Shown here: positions 36,091 to 44,147 of the stretch, in pieces | How the letters are laid out: every line of letters begins with the position of its first letter | Position numbering within the stretch: position 1 is the first letter of the stretch | The notes under the pieces: model-generated | The model's database searches: none | Told to the model about the DNA's origin: nothing | Seen by the model: only the letters and a program-made list of their open reading frames with translations | DNA from: Bacteroidota bacterium | GTDB lineage: Bacteria > Bacteroidota > Bacteroidia > Chitinophagales > Chitinophagaceae | Reading direction: 5' to 3' | Assembly (NCBI GenBank): GCA_016868815.1 | Contig: VGFQ01000003.1 | Coordinates: forward strand, 297,232 to 361,231 | Length of the DNA: 64,000 nt | Program-made: the position numbers and the translations under genes

Positions 36091-36837
36091 GTGCCCACAA
36101 GCCGTCCTCTGTTATTGTGCTGGTCAGCCCTCCTGCTGTTAGGGGTATCCTGTGCATCGGTCCATCGATCCCAATCGCTGCGGTACGAGTCTTATCTCAT
36201 CCATCGGCAGCCGCCAGATACAGCCCTGTCCCGTTTTTTGGCTCCGTATGCCAAGGTCTTGCGCACATCTATGGACGATAGCCTGGGATGGCTTCCTATC
36301 GACTTGAGCAAAGGACTGCCGGATGGGAGTCTGGGAAATTTTTTGGCAGACTCATACCTCCGGATGGCGCAACGTCGGGTCGACAGCTCCGTGCAAGTGG
36401 CCTTTATCAACCATGGAGGAATTCGGCTGAATCAGGTGTCAGCAGGTCTACTCCGGCGTGGCACTGTATATGAGGTGATGCCCTTTGACAATGAGCTCTT
36501 GATTGTATATCTGACAGGTGCCCAGCTCAAGGGCTATCTGGACCATATCGCTGCGGAAGGCGGTGGAGGTGTAGCCGGCCTGGAGATGCGCATCCGGGAA
36601 GGCAAAGCCATAGACATACGGGTCCGTGGGCATCCACTAGATACGGCGGCACGTTATTGCATGGCGAACTCTGACTATACGGTGCTCAGCAGTAACTACA
36701 CCGGGATGCGGGGACTTCCCTTCCGTCGGACCAGCTACTTGCTGCGCGATGCCACGATCGATTACTGTACCCAGTTCCGGGAAGCAGGACTCCCCATCCA
36801 CGTCGATACCCAAAAAAGAATACAGCATGTTCCGTAG
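36091..36837 (+). CDS. Lipoprotein with 5'-nucleotidase C-terminal domain
   Basis: A 248-residue lipoprotein whose lipobox LGVSC makes Cys21 the likely first mature residue. The body corresponds only to the substrate-binding C-terminal domain of 5'-nucleotidases: LGNFLADSYLRMA, VAFINHGGIRLNQ, the stacking-residue segments MPFDNELLIVYLTGAQLKGYL and GMRGLPFRRTSYL. The catalytic metallophosphatase domain is encoded separately by the next gene, which it overlaps by 11 bases. GTG at 36091 is chosen because it gives a complete signal peptide. A TTG-N20-TACCTTAT element just upstream is a weak promoter candidate. Confidence 0.85.
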   Translation: MPTSRPLLLCWSALLLLGVSCASVHRSQSLRYESYLIHRQPPDTALSRFLAPYAKVLRTSMDDSLGWLPIDLSKGLPDGSLGNFLADSYLRMAQRRVDSSVQVAFINHGGIRLNQVSAGLLRRGTVYEVMPFDNELLIVYLTGAQLKGYLDHIAAEGGGGVAGLEMRIREGKAIDIRVRGHPLDTAARYCMANSDYTVLSSNYTGMRGLPFRRTSYLLRDATIDYCTQFREAGLPIHVDTQKRIQHVP

Positions 36838-37765
36838 GAGGCAATTCATCCGAGAGTCCGGGTTGGCAATGGCAGGGCTAGCTTTACCGAACCCGATATC
36901 TGCGTTGGGCAATAGCGGTAAGGGGCTGCAACGGCTGACCATACTGCATACCAATGATGTCCATAGCCGTCTTGAGCCTTTTCCCCTCGATGGCGGCAGC
37001 AATGCAGGCCGGGGTGGCGTCGCAGCTCGCTCGGCCCTTATCCGGAAGATCCGCTCTGAGCAGGAGCATGTCCTGCTGCTGGATGCTGGTGATATCTTCC
37101 AGGGGACGCCCTATTTCAATATTTTCAAAGGAGAGCCAGAGCTGAAGGCAATGTCACTCATGGGCTATGATGCGGCCACCATGGGGAACCATGATTTTGA
37201 TGCCGGCATCGACAACTTCGCCGACCAGTCTGCCGCCCATGCCCGTTTCCCCATTGTCATTAGCAACTACGATTTCTCGGGTACCCCCATGGAGCACCGC
37301 TATGTCCCCCGTAAGGTCATCCGGAAGGGAGACCTACGCATCGGCATCACGGGGGTAGGGATTGAATTAGAAGGGCTTGTCCCTAAGCAGCTCTACGGGT
37401 GCACCCAATATCTGGACCCCATTGCAGCAGCCGACCGGCAGGCCGAACGCTTGCGTCGTAAGGAAGGCTGTGATTTTGTCATCTGCCTCTCACACCTAGG
37501 CGACGCATATAAGGAGGGCAAGGTAAGCGATGAGCGTCTGGCCCACGACACAGAGCACATAGACCTGATCATTGGCGGTCATACCCATCGTTTCTTCGAC
37601 GCCCCTCGCCTATACCGAAACAAAATAGGCGCCACGGTGGCCGTCAATCAGGTTGGCTGGGGAGGGCTGCGTCTGGGGCGTCTGGACTATGTTTTTCAGT
37701 CAGGAAGGGCTCATAAGATCAGTGATTCTTCCTCTCTTTCAGTCTTGGGAAAAACTATAGACTAA
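36827..37765 (+). CDS. Tat-exported 5'-nucleotidase metallophosphatase domain
   Basis: A 312-residue metallophosphoesterase corresponding to the N-terminal catalytic domain of 5'-nucleotidase/UshA. Metal ligands are visible in ILHTNDVHSRLEPF, LLDAGDIFQGTP, MGNHDFDAGIDN and IIGGHTHRFFD. The leader MFRRRQFIRESGLAMAGLALP has a twin-arginine motif, in keeping with metal loading before export. The ATG at 36827 is inside the end of the preceding gene. The two products probably form one periplasmic nucleotidase. A longer in-frame upstream start would lose the leader. Confidence 0.9.
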   Translation: MFRRRQFIRESGLAMAGLALPNPISALGNSGKGLQRLTILHTNDVHSRLEPFPLDGGSNAGRGGVAARSALIRKIRSEQEHVLLLDAGDIFQGTPYFNIFKGEPELKAMSLMGYDAATMGNHDFDAGIDNFADQSAAHARFPIVISNYDFSGTPMEHRYVPRKVIRKGDLRIGITGVGIELEGLVPKQLYGCTQYLDPIAAADRQAERLRRKEGCDFVICLSHLGDAYKEGKVSDERLAHDTEHIDLIIGGHTHRFFDAPRLYRNKIGATVAVNQVGWGGLRLGRLDYVFQSGRAHKISDSSSLSVLGKTID

Positions 37766-38051
37766 AAAATTTTTTTTTCAACATCATGCCCCTATTTTCG
37801 CCATTCTTGTCCAAACAACCATGCGATAGAACTTTTTATTCCACTTTCTGTGTTGAACCATATGTTTCCTTACATTGGTGGAATCAAAATATTTAGCAAG
37901 CCAGGTTAGATCGTCTTTGTAGCGGGCAAGTATTTTGATTGCTTAATCCAATATTCTACATAAGCTCTGAGTGGCTTCTGGCTGCTGTCCGGGTGATGCC
38001 GAAGTGGCTGGTGAGACCAAAGTTTTTTAGATTTCAACCGCGCAAAGACTC
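37766..38051. other. AT-rich region upstream of dnaA
   Basis: 286 bases without a supported gene. It starts with runs of A and T just after the nucleotidase stop. I find no good copy of TTATCCACA here, so DnaA autoregulation through this region is not evident. A minus-strand open stretch at 37784-37942 looks protein-like but lacks a start. Confidence 0.4.
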
Positions 38052-39485
38052 ATGCAGAAGACTCACGAACAAGTATGGAATAGCTGCCTCGGCATCATAC
38101 GTGATATTGTGGAATGGCAGCATTTCAAGACCTGGTTCGAGCCGATTCAGCCGATAGCCCTCAAAGACAATGTCTTGACCATCCATGTGCCCAGCCAGTT
38201 CTTCTATGAGTATCTGGAAGAACATTATGTAAACCTGCTAGCCAAGACTTTGAAGCGTGAACTCGGCAAAGAGGCCCGTTTGGAGTATCGAATCATGGTC
38301 GATAGCGGAAGCGGAGGCAACAAGCCCTTGACAATGGATGTGTCGGGGCAGGGTTTCCGTACCTATTCCAACAACGAGATGAATTTTCCCCTGGTCATCC
38401 ACAATCCTGTCAAGAACCCCTTTGTGATACCGGGGCTGAAGAAAATGCAGGTGGATTCCCAGTTGAACCCCATCTATACCATCGATGCCTTTGTGGAAGG
38501 AGATTGCAACCGGGTGGTCCGCAGGGCAGGCAAGACGGTGGCAGAAAAGCCCGGCTCTACATCCTTCAACCCATTGGTCATCTATGGAGGCGTTGGGCTG
38601 GGGAAAACCCACCTGGCACAGGCTGTCGGCAATGAAGTCACTCGCCTGCATCCCAACAAGGTTGTTTTGTACGTGAGCTCTGAGAAGTTCATCAACCAGT
38701 TTCAGGACCATTCCCGAAACAACGCCATCAACGACTTTATTCATTTTTATCAACTGATCGATGTGCTCATCATCGATGATATCCAGTTCTTCAGTCGCGC
38801 CGAACGAACTCAAGATGCACTCTTCGCCATTTTCAACCACCTCCATCAGTCAGGCAAGCAGCTGATCCTCACGTCCGACAAGCCCCCCAAAGACCTGGAG
38901 GGCGTACAGGAACGCCTCCTCAGCCGTTTCCGTTGGGGCCTCAGTGCGGATCTGCAGATACCGGACTATGAGACCCGGATGGAGATCTTGGAGAAAAAGA
39001 TGCGCAATGATGGGCTCGAAATGCCCAAAGAGGTGGTCAAATATGTCGCATACAATATTCAGAGTAATGTCCGGGAACTAGAGGGCGCGCTGATCTCCCT
39101 GCTGGCCCAGTCATCCCTCAACAAAAGAGAGATCGACCTGGAACTGGCCAAAAAGGTGTTGCGCAACTTCATCCGTACGACGTCCAAAGAGATTACGATC
39201 GAGAATATCCAAAAGCTGGTATGCGACTTCTATGATGTTCCCTACGACAAACTGCTGCAAAAGACCCGCAAACGTGAAGTGGTACAGGCCCGTCAGATAA
39301 CCATGTATTTAGCTAAGATCTTCACCAAGAATTCGCTCAAGACCATCGGGGAACATTTTGGCGGCAGGGATCACACGACGGTCATTCATTCCTGCCAGAC
39401 GGTCAAGGACCTCATGGATACGGATCCCATTTTCCGGGAAAACGTGATTGAATTGCAGCAGAAAGTCCAGCTGGCTGCTCTGTAA
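38052..39485 (+). CDS. dnaA: Chromosomal replication initiator DnaA
   Basis: AAA+ initiator that binds DnaA boxes and melts the origin. The 477-residue product has domain I (VWNSCLGIIRDIVEWQHFKTWFEPI), a linker, then domain III with Walker A (YGGVGLGKTHLAQAVGNE), Walker B (VLIIDDIQFF) and SRFRWGLSADL. Domain IV has the DNA-binding helix-turn-helix with the DnaA signature GGRDHTTVIHSC near the C-terminus. No dnaN follows; the next gene is a tRNA. The nearest DnaA-box cluster is upstream of dnaB. Confidence 0.97.
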   Translation: MQKTHEQVWNSCLGIIRDIVEWQHFKTWFEPIQPIALKDNVLTIHVPSQFFYEYLEEHYVNLLAKTLKRELGKEARLEYRIMVDSGSGGNKPLTMDVSGQGFRTYSNNEMNFPLVIHNPVKNPFVIPGLKKMQVDSQLNPIYTIDAFVEGDCNRVVRRAGKTVAEKPGSTSFNPLVIYGGVGLGKTHLAQAVGNEVTRLHPNKVVLYVSSEKFINQFQDHSRNNAINDFIHFYQLIDVLIIDDIQFFSRAERTQDALFAIFNHLHQSGKQLILTSDKPPKDLEGVQERLLSRFRWGLSADLQIPDYETRMEILEKKMRNDGLEMPKEVVKYVAYNIQSNVRELEGALISLLAQSSLNKREIDLELAKKVLRNFIRTTSKEITIENIQKLVCDFYDVPYDKLLQKTRKREVVQARQITMYLAKIFTKNSLKTIGEHFGGRDHTTVIHSCQTVKDLMDTDPIFRENVIELQQKVQLAAL

Positions 39486-39537
39486 TTACAGAATGAGTAG
39501 ATTATCCTCTGTTTATCCCCCCTTGATGCGACTACAT

Positions 39538-39568
39538 TTGGGGTTCTCCACCCGATTTCGTATTATTG
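39538..39568 (+). promoter_or_regulatory. Promoter for tRNA-Ser (TTG-N20-TATTATTG)
   Basis: A TTTG ending at 39540 is followed after 20 bases by TATTATTG (39561-39568), one base off TAnnTTTG with ideal spacing. Transcription would start about 40 bases before the mature tRNA 5' end. Confidence 0.5.
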
Positions 39569-39612
39569 ATGTCTTTCCAAAGAAAATTGGATAGGCAAGC
39601 CCGCAAGCCTAC

Positions 39613-39701
39613 GGTGAGGTGGATGAGTGGCTGAAATCAGTAGTTTGCTAAACTGCCGTACGGGGAAACCTGTACCGCGGGTTCGAATCCCGCCCTCACC
39701 G
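39613..39701 (+). tRNA. tRNA-Ser (anticodon GCT)
   Basis: An 89-base cloverleaf. The acceptor stem GGTGAGG pairs with CCTCACC, with discriminator G. The anticodon stem GTAGT/ACTGC encloses the loop TTGCTAA with anticodon GCT. A long variable arm (class II, as in serine tRNAs) and the T arm GCGGGTTCGAATCCCGC follow. It reads AGC/AGT codons. CCA is not encoded. Confidence 0.95.
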
Positions 39702-40011
39702 CATCCTTTGCCGAATTCTCGATGGGAAGATCAATGTCCGTATTTGTTGCTAGTGGCGCAAGATCTTTCGACGCCCTCTGCCGGCATATAAAAATGCTAT
39801 ATCCTGTGTAATTTTTGGAATGGATTGTCATTTTCTGCCTACCCATTTCAAAAACCGCTTCTCTGGGAGGCTCCCTGTCGAACGCCATCGACCTGGATAT
39901 TGGAAACTCCTCTACCATCGTTGCGGCCAACAAAAACTTGTGAAGCTTCCCCCTGGGTCCTGAGGGCCCTGACGATCTGAAACTCCGAAAATGTACCCTT
40001 ACTAGTAGACC
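39702..40011. other. tRNA-Ser/bactofilin intergenic region
   Basis: 310 bases. Apart from a possible 47-codon basic ORF at 39820-39963, I see no gene, RNA or strong regulatory element here. Confidence 0.4.
39820..39963 (+). CDS. Possible small basic protein upstream of bactofilin
   Basis: A 47-codon frame starting MDCHFLPTHFKNRF and rich in Arg, Lys, His and Leu. A -7-like TAATTTTT lies just upstream. There is no recognisable family. It could equally be chance; the only support is its position directly ahead of bactofilin and a promoter-like sequence. Confidence 0.15.
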   Translation: MDCHFLPTHFKNRFSGRLPVERHRPGYWKLLYHRCGQQKLVKLPPGS

Positions 40012-40575
40012 ATGATAGACTACCTCAAAAGGTTTGTCAGCAACCGCATCGAGCGTGTGTCGTCTGAGGAGAATTTTTTCATCAGTGCGGGCATGGAATT
40101 CTACGGCGATCTGGTGGCCAGATCTAGTTCCGGGCGGATGGACGGTCATTTTGAGGGGCGTATCATCGAATGCCGTAAGATCATTATAGGCCCAGATGCC
40201 GTCATCAAAGGAAACATCTTTGCTGATCACATCCTCCTGTATGGTTATTGTGAAGGCAATATGTTCGCGACGGTGGATGTGAAGGTGTTCAACTCCGCCG
40301 TGATCGTTGGCGATATTCATACCTGCAGTCTCCTGGTTGAACGTGAAGCCTCCTTTCGTGGCAATGTAAAGACGCTCAAGACAGAGGAGATGTCTGCATT
40401 CGCCATGAGCGAGAAGGAAAGAATCATCCTTCGAAGCCAAAGCGAGGTACACAATATCTACTCCTTGCAGGCCAAGGCTAAGCAGGAGTCACATCGAGTG
40501 CGGAAAGTGGCTAATAGCTCCGTTGACTCGGATTATCCTGCTGCCTCAGGCATGAAGAAATGGAAGAAGCTTTAA
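40012..40575 (+). CDS. Bactofilin-family cytoskeletal protein
   Basis: A 187-residue cytosolic polymer-forming protein. The central domain (about residues 20-125) is a repetitive beta-helix with short hydrophobic repeats (FYGDLVARSSSGRMDGHFEGRI, IIIGPDAVIKGNIFADHILLYGYCEGNM, SAVIVGDIHTCSLLVEREASFRGNV), as in DUF583/bactofilins. Charged non-repetitive tails flank it, the C-terminal one rich in Lys and Ser. Bactofilins organise cell-wall enzymes and shape. No M23 peptidase gene, a frequent partner, is adjacent. Confidence 0.87.
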   Translation: MIDYLKRFVSNRIERVSSEENFFISAGMEFYGDLVARSSSGRMDGHFEGRIIECRKIIIGPDAVIKGNIFADHILLYGYCEGNMFATVDVKVFNSAVIVGDIHTCSLLVEREASFRGNVKTLKTEEMSAFAMSEKERIILRSQSEVHNIYSLQAKAKQESHRVRKVANSSVDSDYPAASGMKKWKKL

Positions 40576-40752
40576 AAGAAGGAAGCTGCAAAGCATTCTG
40601 TTGCAGTCTATCCGGCTTCTGAGCCGCCACCTCCGCAACTTTACAGTACTGAGCATGTCGCACAGGTCCATGCCTTTGATGAGGATTCAGAATCCAGCGT
40701 GCGGCGTTGGTTCTGATTGGCTAATCGCTCATTGATCAATTTTGACGACATA

Positions 40753-40786
40753 CGCTCATGGCAGCTCTTCTGAGTCGCCATGAGCG
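40753..40786. repeat. Perfect 10-base inverted repeat (hairpin)
   Basis: CGCTCATGGC (40753-40762) is complementary to GCCATGAGCG (40777-40786), with a 14-base spacer that can itself form a small CTC/GAG inner stem. No U-tract follows on either strand, so a simple intrinsic terminator is unlikely. It could be a protein-binding site or part of a structured RNA. Confidence 0.5.
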
Positions 40787-41013
40787 CTTATATGTGTGAA
40801 TATGATCAGACTAGGGAAGAACGAATTATCGGCAGAGATCTTTGACGGATATTTGAAACATCCAAACCTAGGCTCAGTTTCTGCGCTAGGGGATAGGATT
40901 TTCTTCGAAAATTCTTTGGAGGATGGCCTGAAATATCCAAGTCCCCTCGCTCACTTCGTTCGCTTGATTTTCCGTTTCTACACCTTGTCGAACAAGCTCG
41001 AAGGGCTTCCAAA

Positions 41014-41040
41014 CAAAAAACCCGGGCTCGCGCCCGGGGC
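41014..41040 (-). terminator. Intrinsic terminator of tRNA-Pro
   Basis: On the minus strand a very GC-rich stem, CCCGGGC/GCCCGGG, with a short loop is followed by TTTTTTG. It begins about 12 bases past the tRNA 3' end. Confidence 0.85.
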
Positions 41041-41051
41041 TTGTCTATTTG

Positions 41052-41125
41052 TCGGGAAGACAGGATTCGAACCTGCGACCCCCTGGTCCCAAACCAGGTG
41101 CGCTACCGGCCTGCGCTACTTCCCG
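41052..41125 (-). tRNA. tRNA-Pro (anticodon TGG)
   Basis: A 74-base cloverleaf on the minus strand. The acceptor stem CGGGAAG pairs with CTTCCCG, discriminator A. The anticodon stem CCTGG/CCAGG encloses TTTGGGA with anticodon TGG; the T arm is GCAGGTTCGAATCCTGT. CCA is not encoded. A -7 element lies 9 bases upstream and a strong terminator downstream, so it is an independent unit. Confidence 0.95.
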
Positions 41126-41133
41126 AGGAAATG

Positions 41134-41141
41134 CAAAGCTA
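41134..41141 (-). promoter_or_regulatory. tRNA-Pro -7 promoter element
   Basis: TAGCTTTG on the minus strand matches all fixed bases of TAnnTTTG, 9 bases before the tRNA. No TTG is found at the -33 position. Confidence 0.45.
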
Positions 41142-41311
41142 TCTAAAAAACGGGTTCTATTGCGATGAAAAAAAGGGCACTTATAAGAAGGTATGATACC
41201 CTCTCCTAAATAAGGCTCTCTAAAAGCAGATTTCAATTGAATTGTCCAGATATGATGCCACCTCTAGCATGGAAGCGATAATGTTTTTGTACAAAATCTA
41301 ATACCAAGCAC

Positions 41312-41341
41312 TTGTCTTACGGCGGGCAATGATTAATTTCC
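41312..41341 (+). promoter_or_regulatory. Candidate promoter of the DUF1080 gene
   Basis: TTG at 41312-41314, a 19-base spacer, then TAATTTCC (two mismatches to TAnnTTTG), 15 bases before the ATG at 41357. The spacing is right and the -7 match is weak. Confidence 0.3.
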
Positions 41342-41356
41342 ATCAAAATATGCATA

Positions 41357-42697
41357 ATGACCCGGTTCTTCACCTTATTGTTGCTGTGTTGCGCAATCCA
41401 ATTGAATGCACAGTGGACGACACTCTTTAATGAAAGGGATTTAAAAGGCTGGAAGCAGCTGAATGGAAATGCCAAGTATGAAGTGATCAATGGGGCCATT
41501 GTAGGCACCGCCGTCCCCAAGGAACCCAACTCCTTTCTGGCGACAGAAAAAGATTATGGTGATTTCATCCTGGAGCTCGAGTTCCATGCCGATAGTACCA
41601 TGAACTTCGGTATCCAGTTCCGCAGCGAGAGCAGACCTGACTACAAAGCGGGCCGCGTGCATGGCTATCAGATGGAGATCGACCCCTCCGACCGACGTTG
41701 GAGCGGTGGCATCTACGACGAGGGCCGCCGTCTTTGGCTTTATTCACTGGAGTATAACCCATCTGCCGGTGTTGCCTACCGCCGGTCCGGATGGAATCAC
41801 TACCGCATCGAGGCCATTGGCAAGGAAGTACGCACCTTCGTCAACGGCGTACCCGCAGCCCATCTCGTTGATACGATGATGACCCGAGGTTTCATCGCCC
41901 TGCAGGTACATCAGGTCTACAGGCCGGAAGACGTGGGCAAGCAGATCAAATGGAGAAATATCCGTATCCAGACGCAAAACGTGCGTTTCTCCAAAGATCC
42001 CGGCATCTTTATCGTCAACCTGAACAAGAATCAGGTATCTGAGGCAGAGCAACGGATGGGTGTGTCGCTCCTCTGGGACGGCAAGACCAGCCAGGGTTGG
42101 CGAGGCGCTCACAAGGCGGGCTTTCCGGATAAGGGCTGGCAGATCGACGACGGAGTGCTCCGCGTGCTCAAATCCGATGGATCAGAGTCCACCCACGGAG
42201 GAGACATTGTCACCGAAAAAATGTACGGTGCCTTCGAGCTGCAATTCGAGTTCCTCCTCACCGAAGGGGCTAACAGCGGCGTCAAGTATTTCGTCACCGA
42301 GCAAGAGAATAATACCGGTTCAGCCATCGGATTAGAATATCAGGTACTGGATGATGATAAGCATCCCGATGCAAAGATGGGAGCAGCTGGAAACCGAACC
42401 CTTGCCTCCCTGTACGACCTGATTCCCGCCAATAAGAATCCACAAGCTAAGCGGAAGATCGGAGAGTGGAATCGCGGCATGATCCGTGTACGTTCTGACA
42501 ACCACGTAGAGCATATTTTGAATGGCTATCGCGTGGTTGAGTACGACCGAGGCAACCAGATGTTCCAGGCACTCGTGGCGCGCAGTAAGTATGAGAAATG
42601 GAAGAACTTCGGCATGGCCCAACAAGGCCGTATCTTATTGCAAGATCATGGTGACCAGGTGGAATATCGCTCCATAAAGATCCGTGAACTCAAATAG
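41357..42697 (+). CDS. Secreted protein with two DUF1080 (3-keto-disaccharide hydrolase) domains
   Basis: A 446-residue exported protein with signal peptide MTRFFTLLLLCCAIQLNAQ. It carries two concanavalin-like DUF1080 domains: the first from about residue 20 (WTTLFNERDLKGWKQLNG) to 210, the second from about 235 (LLWDGKTSQGWRGAHKAGFP) to the end (VEYRSIKIREL). DUF1080 proteins include glycoside hydrolases acting on 3-keto sugars made by Gfo/Idh/MocA oxidoreductases, and such an oxidoreductase gene follows after 40 bases. A periplasmic oxidation-then-cleavage pathway for disaccharides or glycosides is a reasonable inference. Confidence 0.87.
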   Translation: MTRFFTLLLLCCAIQLNAQWTTLFNERDLKGWKQLNGNAKYEVINGAIVGTAVPKEPNSFLATEKDYGDFILELEFHADSTMNFGIQFRSESRPDYKAGRVHGYQMEIDPSDRRWSGGIYDEGRRLWLYSLEYNPSAGVAYRRSGWNHYRIEAIGKEVRTFVNGVPAAHLVDTMMTRGFIALQVHQVYRPEDVGKQIKWRNIRIQTQNVRFSKDPGIFIVNLNKNQVSEAEQRMGVSLLWDGKTSQGWRGAHKAGFPDKGWQIDDGVLRVLKSDGSESTHGGDIVTEKMYGAFELQFEFLLTEGANSGVKYFVTEQENNTGSAIGLEYQVLDDDKHPDAKMGAAGNRTLASLYDLIPANKNPQAKRKIGEWNRGMIRVRSDNHVEHILNGYRVVEYDRGNQMFQALVARSKYEKWKNFGMAQQGRILLQDHGDQVEYRSIKIRELK

Positions 42698-42737
42698 TGC
42701 CATATTTCCTTTCACCCTCCACTTAAAAATGATTCAT

Positions 42738-44093
42738 ATGCCAAACAGGAGAAAATTCATCGGACAAAGTGTTAAGGCCGCGGCAGCTACCTATGCAGCT
42801 GCCATGGGTTTCAGTGCCTCCTCCTACGCCCGCATTCGCGGTGCCAATGACCGGGTTAACGTCGGCATCGTCGGTTTCTCCGACAGGTTCCGTGGCTCCC
42901 TGCTGCCCTCTTTCCTTGCCAATCACAAAGAGATGAATTTCGATATCATCGCAGTATCAGACCTCTGGTCAATGCGCCGTGAGGAAGGCCGCGCGCATCT
43001 GGCTGCCAAAGTTGGCCATGATATCCGCACCGCCGTCAACAACGACGCCCTCTACGATATGAAAGACGTCGACGCCGTCATCATCAGCACGGCCGATTTC
43101 CAGCATGCCCTCCATTGCATCGAGGCGGTGACGGCCGGTCGCGACGCCTATGTCGAGAAACCCTTTGCTGAGACGATGGCAGACAACCGTGCCGCCCTCA
43201 AAGCTGTCAAGGAAACCGGCCGCATCGTACAGGTAGGTTCCCAACGCCGCAGCGGCACCAACTACATGGAGGCCGACCGCTTAATCAAGAGCGGTGCCTT
43301 CGGTGACATCACTATGGTAGAACTCACCTGGAACGTCAATCAGCCCGGCCGCTGGCGCCGCACCGAGGCCGTCAAAAAGATCCGACAAGAGGATACCGAC
43401 TGGAAGCGCTTCCTCATGAACCGTCCCGCCGACACCTGGGACCCCCGCAAATACCTAGAGTTCCGCCTCTTCTGGCCTTATTCCAGCGGACTGCCCGGCC
43501 AGTGGATGTGCCACCAGATAGACACCGTACACTGGTTCACCGGACTCAACTATCCCCGCAGCGTCGTCGCCAACGGTGGCATCTATTTCTGGAAGGACGG
43601 ACGCGGCAACTGGGATACCATCACCGCCGTCATGGACTATGGCCCTTCTAAAGACATGTCTAAGGGTTTTCAGGTGGTCTTCACCTCCCGCATGCACAAC
43701 GGAGAAGACAAGCCTTCCGAGATCTACTATTCCAACGGCGGCGAGCTCAATCTCATCACCAACCGCATCTCCCCGAAAGGCGGGCTCGTCAAGCGCCATG
43801 CCGACGCCATGGGTATGCAGCCCAACCTGTTGTCTGACAAGTCGCTCGTACAGAACAGCGTCGAGGTAGTTACATCCGCTAATACAGGGGCCGACGATCT
43901 CACGCTTGCGCATATGCGCAACTGGATGGAGTGTGTCCGCAGCCGACAGCAGCCCAATGCCTCTGTGGAGGCCGGCTATGCCCACTCCATTGCCAGCATC
44001 ATGACCAATGCTGCTGCCCGCTCGGGACAGCGCGTGACCTTTGATGAGAAGACCCAGGAAGTGCTGGCAGGCGGAAAGCCATTCCAATACTGA
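42738..44093 (+). CDS. Tat-exported Gfo/Idh/MocA-family oxidoreductase
   Basis: A 451-residue NAD(P)-dependent sugar oxidoreductase. The leader MPNRRKFIGQSVKAAAATYAAAMGFSA has a twin-arginine motif, as expected for a cofactor-containing periplasmic enzyme. The Rossmann domain follows (VNVGIVGFSDRFRG..., VDAVIISTADFQHALHCIEAVTAGRDAYVEKPFAETM) with the EKP motif, then the C-terminal substrate domain. Start choices are ATG 42729 or 42738; the latter begins right at the leader. With the DUF1080 protein before it, it fits a glycoside 3-dehydrogenation/3-keto-hydrolysis pair. Confidence 0.9.
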   Translation: MPNRRKFIGQSVKAAAATYAAAMGFSASSYARIRGANDRVNVGIVGFSDRFRGSLLPSFLANHKEMNFDIIAVSDLWSMRREEGRAHLAAKVGHDIRTAVNNDALYDMKDVDAVIISTADFQHALHCIEAVTAGRDAYVEKPFAETMADNRAALKAVKETGRIVQVGSQRRSGTNYMEADRLIKSGAFGDITMVELTWNVNQPGRWRRTEAVKKIRQEDTDWKRFLMNRPADTWDPRKYLEFRLFWPYSSGLPGQWMCHQIDTVHWFTGLNYPRSVVANGGIYFWKDGRGNWDTITAVMDYGPSKDMSKGFQVVFTSRMHNGEDKPSEIYYSNGGELNLITNRISPKGGLVKRHADAMGMQPNLLSDKSLVQNSVEVVTSANTGADDLTLAHMRNWMECVRSRQQPNASVEAGYAHSIASIMTNAAARSGQRVTFDEKTQEVLAGGKPFQY

Positions 44094-44118
44094 GGGCCTT
44101 GCAACAGATCAGATAGGG

Positions 44119-44146
44119 CGCCGCGGTCAGCCGCGGCGTTCCCCAT
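44119..44146 (+). terminator. Hairpin between convergent genes
   Basis: CGCCGCGG (44119-44126) and CCGCGGCG (44131-44138) form a perfect 8-base stem with a TCAG loop, followed on the plus strand by TTCCCCATTTT. It lies between the oxidoreductase and homoserine dehydrogenase stops and could serve either strand; the U-tract is weak. Confidence 0.5.
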
Positions 44147-44147
44147 T

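Larger units (their letters stand above)
40576..41051. other. Gene-free region between bactofilin and tRNA-Pro
   Basis: 476 bases with no supported protein gene. It holds a perfect inverted repeat at 40753-40786, a small palindrome CTTGTCGAACAAG at 40984-40996 and the tRNA-Pro terminator. Frames that cross it run antisense through the tRNA and are spurious. Confidence 0.5.

Noticed and set aside
39511..39532. TTATCCTCT and TTATCCCCC after dnaA as DnaA boxes
   Set aside because: Each differs from TTATCCACA at two positions; too weak to call.
39637..40452. 271-codon minus-strand frame
   Set aside because: It overlaps tRNA-Ser and lies opposite the well-supported bactofilin gene; no family is recognisable.
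40796..41146. 116-codon plus-strand frame containing GFEPATPWSQTRCATGLRY
   Set aside because: It runs antisense through tRNA-Pro; this peptide is a well-known false translation of tRNA complements.
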